The notes under the pieces: model-generated
The model's database searches: none
The model's input: the letters and a program-made list of their open reading frames with translations, nothing else
What the model was told of the DNA's origin: nothing
Program-made: the position numbers and the translations under genes
Assembly (NCBI GenBank): GCA_030592205.1
Contig: JAUVKA010000058.1
Coordinates: forward strand, 1-12,935
DNA from: Bacteroidota bacterium
GTDB lineage: Bacteria > Bacteroidota > Bacteroidia > Bacteroidales > UBA12481
Direction: 5' to 3'
Length of the DNA: 12,935 nt
Shown here: piece after piece, positions 1 through 5,614 of the stretch
Layout: each line of letters begins with the position of its first letter
Position numbering within the stretch: the first letter of the stretch is position 1

Positions 1-1
1 G

Positions 2-244
2 AAAAGTTCAGTTCTAACCTATGCAAAAAACCTTGAGGGTCATATGCTGCTGGTTCATTCTCTGATGGATGAAAATGTTCATCCTCAAAACACTTTTCAG
101 CTGGTACGGGCACTTACTGATGCAGGCAAGGATTTCGATTTTAAAATATATCCCCCTGGCACTCACGGTATAGCATATGATCTCACTTCTTACTTACTAC
201 TCCAAAAACAGTATTTCAACTATCTGGAGGAGCACCTGAAATAG
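2..244 (+). CDS. S9 family peptidase (DPP-IV-like), C-terminal fragment
   Basis: This is the last 80 codons of a gene whose 5' part lies outside the window; the frame is open from base 2 to the TAG at 242-244. The fragment is the end of the alpha/beta-hydrolase domain of a prolyl oligopeptidase/dipeptidyl peptidase IV (S9). It has TYAKNLEGH, then LLVHSLMDENVHPQNT, where the Asp of MDENVH is the expected catalytic acid. PPGTHGI follows, with the expected catalytic His. The nucleophile Ser must lie upstream. Family members are secreted or periplasmic serine peptidases that remove dipeptides, often after proline. The usual Gly after VH is Ser here, a variation I do not think is disabling. The stop codon directly abuts the stop of the convergent gene. 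The family call is firm; substrate preference cannot be judged from this piece. Confidence 0.9.
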   Translation, partial: KSSVLTYAKNLEGHMLLVHSLMDENVHPQNTFQLVRALTDAGKDFDFKIYPPGTHGIAYDLTSYLLLQKQYFNYLEEHLK

Positions 245-249
245 CTATT
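240..249. other. Palindrome formed by two abutting convergent stop codons
   Basis: The plus-strand stop TAG (242-244) is followed directly by CTA (245-247), which is the TAG stop of the minus-strand gene. The surrounding bases make the perfect 10-base palindrome AATAGCTATT. There is no intergenic base. Any terminator for either gene would therefore have to lie inside the opposing coding sequence, and I saw no GC-rich hairpin with a T-run on either side. Confidence 0.85.
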
Positions 250-2782
250 GAATTTGAACTTTCCCGGTAAACACTTTTCCCTGGGTTACCAAACGACAAA
301 TGTACACTCCGGCTACCCGGTCACCTGATGCATTTCCTCCATCCCAGGTAAAATGACTTTCACCTTTGGGAAGATGACCATCATGAAGAGAGAGAATCAT
401 TCTTCCTGAAAGGTCAAAAATGTAAAGCTGCCCTTCTTGGGCTTCAGTAAGATAAATATCAATTGTAACTGATTCAACTGAAGGGTTGGGATAAATGCTA
501 ATATTGTTTTCTCCATTCACAGGAACATCCACACCGGCAGAGGCTTTTACCGGTATCCTCCACTGTGACCTGCCATAGGTAGCTGCCAATAAGGTTCTTG
601 TTGGTGTATGAAGATTGAGATCAAGGACGGGAACGGTTGGCATACCATTACCCAGGATTTCCCATGATTCACCATCATCGTAGGTAACAAAAACTCCATT
701 ATCAGTAGCCAGATACAAAGTCCCTTTATTATCAGAATCAACGATCATGTTGTTAACAGGTAAATCCGGGAGATTAGAGGAAATATCCATCCAGGTCTGA
801 CCCAGATCGGTAGTTTTAAAAACATGCGGTACATAATCGTGGTACCTAATCCCACTATAGGTCACATAAGCAGTATTTTCATCAAATGGATCCATTGCAA
901 CACAAGTCACCCAACGCACAGGCAGATTTTCAGAAACCTTTGTCCAGTCTTTGTCAGCTCCCTGGTTTGTTGTTATCCATACATTACCATCATCAGTCCC
1001 GGCAATCAGATGGTTGGGATTAATTTTTGACACTGAGATGGCAGTAATAGTACCATAATTCCAGGGTGGTTGATTTCCATTTGTGAGATCGTCAGAAATC
1101 CTGGTCCAGGAAACAGCCCTGTTAGTCGACTTATATACTCTGTGAGAACCCAGATAAAGGGTTGATGGAGTATTAGGATCTAAAATATAAGGTGTTTTCC
1201 AGTTATATCTCTCTCCGCCGGCAGGTTTTGCTCCCGTGAAGCCCAGACCTCCATTAACAGAACGTCCAAAACCGCCCCTTTGAGATGCTGCATACACATA
1301 TCTTGATTCTGTAGGATCAACACGTACAATAAATCCGTCTCCCCCATAAATTCTCGCCCAGTCGCTATTTGACCCTGTCATGGTACGAACAGTTCCATTG
1401 TCCTGGGTTCCGACCATTCTTTGGTTGGGATCCTGAAAGTTAACCTCGCAAGTATAGAATTGGGTTATTGGCAAATTAGTTAACAATGTATTATTGGTAG
1501 TACCATCTTCTGAAATATAAACGCCCCCGTCATTACCTATTACTACGAATTCAGGTTCAAGAGGATGAGCATATACTCCATGCTGATCAACGTGTAATCC
1601 ATTAACTCTGTCAAAACTGGCTCCACCATTGGTAGATCGCCAAAGATGGAAATCAATTATCCATACTATCCTCGAATCATTGGGGTGCACCTGCATTTTA
1701 CCAAACCACCAGGTATACATTGATCCGCCAATATTAGCATTCAAAGCTGACCAGGTATCACCGCCGTTAGTAGTTTTGAAAACATCATTATAGCTACCAT
1801 TCTCATTAGCGTAAAGAGCATATAGAACATCAGGCTCTGATAGGGCAATATCAATTCCGATCCTTCCCATTGCACCGCTGGGCAATCCGCTTGTCAGCTC
1901 TGTCCAGTTATTACCACCGTCAACCGTCTTCCATATCCCACTGCTCTGGCCTCCGTAAGTCCTGTGATGAGGATACCTGACCCGCTCCCACATTGCAGCA
2001 TAGATAATATCAGTATTGTTTGGATTGATACACAGATCAATACATCCTGTAGAATCATTCAGGAATAAAACATTTTCCCAACTCTGCCCTCCATTGAGAG
2101 TACGATAAACCCCTCTTTCCGGATTCGTGGAAAACACATTTCCCAAAGCAGCAACAAATACCCTGTCGGGATTCCCTGGATCTACCTCAACACGACCAAT
2201 TCCACCGGCATTTTCCAGGCCCACATGAGTCCAATTGACACCGGCATCTGTTGATTTGAATACTCCATAACCATCATAGGTAATAGAACCCTGGCCAATA
2301 TTTGGCTCCCCTGTCCCCACATACAAAATATTTTTATCCGTTTTGGTGATAGCCATATCACCAATGGATTGTGTATAATGATTTTCGAAAATCTGATCCC
2401 AGGTCTTACCTTTATCGGCTGATTTGTATATACCTCCCGATGCAGCTGTTACATAGATAGTTTCAGTATCAGTAGGATGCATCTCTACGTCAGTGATGCG
2501 CCCACCAACATTATATGGTCCCACCATCTCCCAATCTTCCTGACCGGATTTGAAACGTGCAGATTCTTCTCTTTGGGAAATTGCCTGCTGCCGAACCTCC
2601 TCGTACACCTCAGGATTAATGGTTTCATGTGGATAAATCCGCTGTGCCAGAAACCAATCCGTGGGCTCGAGCATTTTTTCAGGATCCTGTTGAATTGTTT
2701 TATTCTCATTACCAGGCAATATGAGTAACACTCCTGCTAAAATCAGGATCCCTGTCAATACGATTCCTACAAATTTTTTCAT
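245..2782 (-). CDS. Secreted Asp-box (VPS10/sortilin-like) beta-propeller protein with T9SS type A sorting domain
   Basis: This 845-residue protein begins with a hydrophobic signal segment (residues 1-22, MKKFVGIVLTGILILAGVLL) without a clear lipobox. Residues about 85-745 carry eleven Asp-box (BNR) motifs of the type S/T-x-D/N-x-G-x-x-W/F. They lie at roughly 121, 177, 228, 286, 337, 383, 508, 552, 604, 657 and 700, for example SADKGKTW, TVDGGNNW and TTDLGQTW. The sialidase/sortilin-type propeller call rests on these motifs. Residues about 760-845 (ISIYPNPS, IFDLSGRMI, AGVYICRL) form a T9SS type A C-terminal signal, so the protein should cross the outer membrane and be released or anchored. 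I see no sialidase active-site Arg triad or FRIP motif, so enzymatic activity is unsupported; binding, adhesion or a role with secreted peptidases is possible. It lies 95 bases downstream of, and is co-directional with, the M14 peptidase. Confidence 0.88.
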   Translation of the reverse strand: MKKFVGIVLTGILILAGVLLILPGNENKTIQQDPEKMLEPTDWFLAQRIYPHETINPEVYEEVRQQAISQREESARFKSGQEDWEMVGPYNVGGRITDVEMHPTDTETIYVTAASGGIYKSADKGKTWDQIFENHYTQSIGDMAITKTDKNILYVGTGEPNIGQGSITYDGYGVFKSTDAGVNWTHVGLENAGGIGRVEVDPGNPDRVFVAALGNVFSTNPERGVYRTLNGGQSWENVLFLNDSTGCIDLCINPNNTDIIYAAMWERVRYPHHRTYGGQSSGIWKTVDGGNNWTELTSGLPSGAMGRIGIDIALSEPDVLYALYANENGSYNDVFKTTNGGDTWSALNANIGGSMYTWWFGKMQVHPNDSRIVWIIDFHLWRSTNGGASFDRVNGLHVDQHGVYAHPLEPEFVVIGNDGGVYISEDGTTNNTLLTNLPITQFYTCEVNFQDPNQRMVGTQDNGTVRTMTGSNSDWARIYGGDGFIVRVDPTESRYVYAASQRGGFGRSVNGGLGFTGAKPAGGERYNWKTPYILDPNTPSTLYLGSHRVYKSTNRAVSWTRISDDLTNGNQPPWNYGTITAISVSKINPNHLIAGTDDGNVWITTNQGADKDWTKVSENLPVRWVTCVAMDPFDENTAYVTYSGIRYHDYVPHVFKTTDLGQTWMDISSNLPDLPVNNMIVDSDNKGTLYLATDNGVFVTYDDGESWEILGNGMPTVPVLDLNLHTPTRTLLAATYGRSQWRIPVKASAGVDVPVNGENNISIYPNPSVESVTIDIYLTEAQEGQLYIFDLSGRMILSLHDGHLPKGESHFTWDGGNASGDRVAGVYICRLVTQGKVFTGKVQIQ

Positions 2783-2832
2783 CTGATTAATTATTTATTT
2801 TTTTGCCCAAGAAGATTATAACATTTACACCA

Positions 2833-2864
2833 TAAAATTACGGAATACTATATTAATAGCCCAA
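2833..2864 (-). promoter_or_regulatory. Possible Bacteroidota promoter for the propeller gene
   Basis: On the minus strand, TTG (2864-2862) is followed after 21 bases by TAATTTTA (2840-2833), close to the -7 consensus TAnnTTTG but ending in A. Transcription would start near 2826, leaving a leader of about 44 bases. The 95-base gap to the upstream M14 gene shows no terminator hairpin, so read-through from that gene is equally possible. Confidence 0.3.
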
Positions 2865-2877
2865 TTCAAATTTTAAA

Positions 2878-4521
2878 CTACTCAAGGGCCCTATAAATCT
2901 TTAAGACCGGGAAGGCCAGACTTCCCTTTTCAACCTTGTTTTCAATCAGGTATTCGTCGAAATAGTTCCAGAAAACTAAACCGTCATCAGCCTGAGGTTC
3001 TAGCAGATAAAACGCCAACCAGGCAAGAGGCTGAGCCATATCTACATAAATACTACCCTTGGGAAAAGTACTCTTTCCAGATTTAAATTCCCCTTCAAGT
3101 TTAACAGTTTTATGACCACCATAACTCTCACGTTCACTTTGTTTGAACTCACTGATATGGAATTTGTCACCTTCAAGTTTCATCTTCTTATTCAGCTCCA
3201 CCAACTTGATTCCATGTTGTTTTAGTTTCCTCGTTACTTCGGTAAGTTCAGCCGGATATACATATCCACGAGGAACCTTGCTACTGATTGTCGGACTGAA
3301 ATCCTTCAGGTGGAGGACATTGCTTATCCAACTCACTTTTCCGGTTCCCTCAACCCTTTGGCGCCTCCCTGTTGTTGCAGGACCCACAGGCCTTGTTTCT
3401 CTGATTAGCATATCAATAGTATCTCCCACCGGGCTGCGTTCATACCTGACTCCCTTTTCAAAAGTTCCGGCATTGTGTTTAATTTGATTTATAGTCTCCT
3501 CATCGGCTTTCATAACCAAATCCAGCATTTCCTGTCCATGCTCATTAGTGTATTCCAGAATGCTGGTCACCAGAAGGTAATTGGAGAGAACCCGCTTTTC
3601 AAAACGATCATGGGCAAAAGTCTCACTCAAAATTGCCATCCTGTTCCTCAAGCCCATGTAATTCACCATGTATCTTGGCAGGTGACTGTATGCAGTAAAA
3701 GTGGATTGCTGACCTTCCCGCATTCTCAGGTAACCATGCCAGAATACAGGAATGCCTGAGCGATCATTAACTTTTTTGCTAACAACAGGAAAAAGCTCTT
3801 CGCTTGTATAACGAGTAGGTTCCGGATCACCTGCAGATAGATAGGCTGGTGCATAACTGACTGCATAACCATGCCATGAGCCATTATCCGTGTGAAGATC
3901 AACAAATAACACCGGATCCCATGGAATAATAACTTTTTCAAGCAATGCCTTAAGCTCAAGAGCCTCAGCCTTCATTCCTTCACGGTTCAGGTCATATCCT
4001 TCACCGGAAGCCCTCTCACCGGTCAATAAGGGGCTTCCCTCCTGCGAGCGGCGGGTATTTCCAAGGCGGTTGTTTCCATCCGGATTATAATTCGGACAAA
4101 AAATAACTGTCTGATTTTTAATAAGATCTTTTCTGGTGCCAAAAGCTATGTCACGCATTATTTTCAATAAGGTTTCTTTCCCTTCTACCTCTCCAGCATG
4201 TATATTACCCTGAATGTATATAACCGGCTTGCCCGTTTCTTTGGCCTCCTGAGCATTTGTAAGCATAGGCTCAGAGAAAATAACAATCTCCAAAGGTCTC
4301 CCCTCTTTGGTAGTTCCAATGGTCTCAGAGGATGCAAATGAACAACTCTCCGTTAATACTCGTATGAAACTGCTAACATCCTCACTCAGTGAAGTTTCCT
4401 GATAAAGTGATTTCTCTGCCCGGGTAAGAAGTTCATCAGGATATCCAATTTTTTGAGCTTTAAGAACAGGTAAACATACCAACAGCCCGAAAACTATTTG
4501 AAGGTAAGACTTCGCTTTCAT
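2878..4521 (-). CDS. M14 family zinc carboxypeptidase, exported
   Basis: This 547-residue protein starts with a signal peptide (about residues 1-22, ending VLKAQ). It contains the M14 metallocarboxypeptidase signature. The zinc ligands are H108 and E111 in NIHAGEVEGKE and H210 in FVDLHTDNGS. The conserved substrate-binding Asn-Arg appear in YDLNREG (176-182), and E300 in AILSETFAH is the likely catalytic base. The catalytic domain spans about 30-330. A C-terminal region of about 200 residues (RGYVYPAEL at 418, AQPLAWLAFYLLEPQADDG at 496) resembles the extra domain of many Bacteroidota M14 proteins, and its role is unknown to me. All key residues are present, so an active exopeptidase in the periplasm or at the surface is expected, acting on peptides or perhaps peptidoglycan stems. 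The start is supported by the signal peptide immediately after it. It may share a transcript with the propeller gene downstream. Confidence 0.9.
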   Translation of the reverse strand: MKAKSYLQIVFGLLVCLPVLKAQKIGYPDELLTRAEKSLYQETSLSEDVSSFIRVLTESCSFASSETIGTTKEGRPLEIVIFSEPMLTNAQEAKETGKPVIYIQGNIHAGEVEGKETLLKIMRDIAFGTRKDLIKNQTVIFCPNYNPDGNNRLGNTRRSQEGSPLLTGERASGEGYDLNREGMKAEALELKALLEKVIIPWDPVLFVDLHTDNGSWHGYAVSYAPAYLSAGDPEPTRYTSEELFPVVSKKVNDRSGIPVFWHGYLRMREGQQSTFTAYSHLPRYMVNYMGLRNRMAILSETFAHDRFEKRVLSNYLLVTSILEYTNEHGQEMLDLVMKADEETINQIKHNAGTFEKGVRYERSPVGDTIDMLIRETRPVGPATTGRRQRVEGTGKVSWISNVLHLKDFSPTISSKVPRGYVYPAELTEVTRKLKQHGIKLVELNKKMKLEGDKFHISEFKQSERESYGGHKTVKLEGEFKSGKSTFPKGSIYVDMAQPLAWLAFYLLEPQADDGLVFWNYFDEYLIENKVEKGSLAFPVLKIYRALE

Positions 4522-4546
4522 AAATTTGAGATTAAGTCAATTATCT

Positions 4547-4554
4547 CAAAAATA
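4547..4554 (-). promoter_or_regulatory. Candidate -7 element for the M14 peptidase gene
   Basis: The minus strand reads TATTTTTG, a full match to the Bacteroidota -7 consensus TAnnTTTG, 25 bases before the ATG. This would give a leader of about 20 bases. No TTG lies at the expected spacing upstream, and the region is AT-rich, so chance matches are likely. Confidence 0.35.
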
Positions 4555-4743
4555 GATAAAAACATAGAGTTTAGTATTCCTTATGAAGCACCTTTAACAA
4601 TTATTAAGATTGATGCAAAAAGTTTCTCTAAATAATGAGCATTTGAACTAAAAAAAAATTTATATGTGCCAGATTATTAATAAACTGGTTTTCTTAACAT
4701 AGATCAATATTTCTCTGGAAATTACTTAATACTTTTAGTGACC

Positions 4744-4890
4744 AAAAAAATATCCAACATAGCTTGGAAAAAACCGCATAGGGGGGAAATCCTTTATCAG
4801 GTATTGAGGCACTAACTTATTAGTTTAAGTTATCAACAACTACGCAGCCTTACAGCGAAAGCCGGCTTTTTAGCCGGCTTTCTTGTTGTT
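4744..4890 (+). ncRNA. Candidate small RNA ending in an intrinsic terminator
   Basis: This is inferred from the strong plus-strand hairpin with a U-rich tail at 4858-4890, which has no plus-strand gene upstream of it in this gap: the neighbour on the left is transcribed leftward. The preceding bases hold two short hairpins (4753-4768, 5-base stem; 4813-4832, 7-base stem, 6-base loop) and a G6 run. A possible -7 element TACTTTTA lies at 4730-4737, but no TTG sits at the right distance, so the 5' end is a guess. I do not recognise a known RNA family; it does not read as 6S, SRP, RNase P or tmRNA to my eye. Confidence 0.3.
4858..4890 (+). terminator. Rho-independent-type hairpin
   Basis: AAAGCCGGCT (4858-4867) and AGCCGGCTTT (4872-4881) form a perfect 10-base stem around a TTTT loop. 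On the plus strand the stem is followed by CTTGTTGTTT, a U-rich tail. On the minus strand no T-run follows the stem, so plus-strand termination is favoured. It ends just before the -33 element of the promoter for the Crp/Fnr gene and so would insulate that promoter from upstream transcription. Confidence 0.6.
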
Positions 4891-4912
4891 TAAAACTTTT
4901 TTTGTATATTTG
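4883..4912 (+). promoter_or_regulatory. Bacteroidota-type promoter of the Crp/Fnr gene
   Basis: TTG (4883-4885), a 19-base spacer and TATATTTG (4905-4912) match the Bacteroidota sigma-ABfr consensus TTG-N19-TAnnTTTG. Transcription would begin near 4919, leaving about 50 untranslated bases before the ATG at 4969. A TTGTGAT sequence at 4910-4916 resembles a Crp half-site, but no inverted partner is present, so autoregulation is not supported. Confidence 0.65.
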
Positions 4913-4968
4913 TGATCCATCTTTAAGCGAACCATTTTATAGAAAAGTGATATCTAATCCTGCCAATC

Positions 4969-5604
4969 ATGGACAGTTTCTGGAAATCCGACCAAAATAT
5001 CGACACTTATCTTTTACGTCTTCGTAATTGTATAGAAGCAATTAGTCCTACCTCTGAGGAAGACTGGCAGGCATTTTCAAGAAGCCTTGAATTTAAAAAA
5101 TTTAAAAAATGGGAACTGCTTGTGGAGGTGGGAAAAGTGGAAAACTACATGTATTTCCTGGTAAAAGGAGCAGTTATGTTGGTGTATCCCCGCAACGGGA
5201 TGGATTACGTAATAAGATTTAATTTCCCGGGATCATTCTTTAACTCTTATCATTCTTTTATTACCCGTGAACCTTCACAACTGAAGGTTGAAGCGGTGAA
5301 TAACGTTTCAGTGTTTCGTATCTGTCGTACTGATATTGAAAACTTCTACAAGAGGTCTGCAGAAGCCAGAATGGTGGGACAAAAGATTCTTGAAGTATAC
5401 CATTTTCAAAAAGAACAGCGTGAAATAGCTTTTCTTACTAAGTCGGCAGAAGAAAACTACCTGGAACTCATTCAAAATGATCCGGATCTGCAAAATTATA
5501 TCCCATTGAAATACACGGCTTCTTATTTAGGAGTTGCCCCTGAAAGCCTTAGCCGTATCCGTAAAAAACTTGCCACCCGATCCAGGGTCAGGTTGTCAAT
5601 TTAA
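4969..5604 (+). CDS. Crp/Fnr family transcriptional regulator
   Basis: This 211-residue protein has the usual length and order of the family. It starts with a cyclic-nucleotide-binding-type beta-roll at about residues 30-130 (FKKWELLVEVGKVENYMYFL, VKGAVMLVYP). A long dimerisation helix follows at about 125-160. The C-terminal helix-turn-helix lies at about 178-200 (IPLKYTASYLGVAPESLSRI), with Ser and Arg in the recognition helix. The phosphate-binding cassette of true cAMP receptors (GE-x(n)-R-x-S/T) is absent; residues 87-103 read PGSFFNSYHSFITREPS. N-terminal Fnr-type cysteines are also absent. It therefore probably senses something other than cAMP or an Fe-S cluster, or nothing at all, as is common for Bacteroidota members. 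It has its own promoter and converges on the GH127 gene with a 10-base gap, so its targets cannot be inferred from position. Confidence 0.9.
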   Translation: MDSFWKSDQNIDTYLLRLRNCIEAISPTSEEDWQAFSRSLEFKKFKKWELLVEVGKVENYMYFLVKGAVMLVYPRNGMDYVIRFNFPGSFFNSYHSFITREPSQLKVEAVNNVSVFRICRTDIENFYKRSAEARMVGQKILEVYHFQKEQREIAFLTKSAEENYLELIQNDPDLQNYIPLKYTASYLGVAPESLSRIRKKLATRSRVRLSI

Positions 5605-5614
5605 TCAAGCACAA

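Larger units (their letters stand above)
4522..4968. other. 447-base intergenic region between divergent genes
   Basis: No open reading frame longer than about 12 codons with a sensible start is visible on the plus strand. The left part (4522-4740) is very AT-rich and holds the candidate M14 promoter. The middle (about 4744-4857) is less AT-rich, with a run of six G at 4781-4786 and two small hairpins. These are TCCAA/TTGGA (4753-4768) and TAACTTA/TAAGTTA (4813-4832). The right part holds the strong hairpin at 4858-4881 and the promoter at 4883-4912. I found no tRNA cloverleaf. Confidence 0.6.

Noticed and set aside
2477..2728. Overlapping short frames on both strands near the start of the propeller gene
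   Set aside because: Both fall inside the reading frame of the 845-residue protein and look like frame shadows.
3143..3487. 114-codon plus-strand open frame inside the M14 gene
   Set aside because: It lies wholly antisense to a gene with intact M14 motifs and shows no recognisable domain; it is best explained as a shadow of the coding strand.
4909..4930. Crp-type operator at the regulator's own promoter
   Set aside because: Only one TGTGA half-site is present; there is no TCACA partner at 6 bases.
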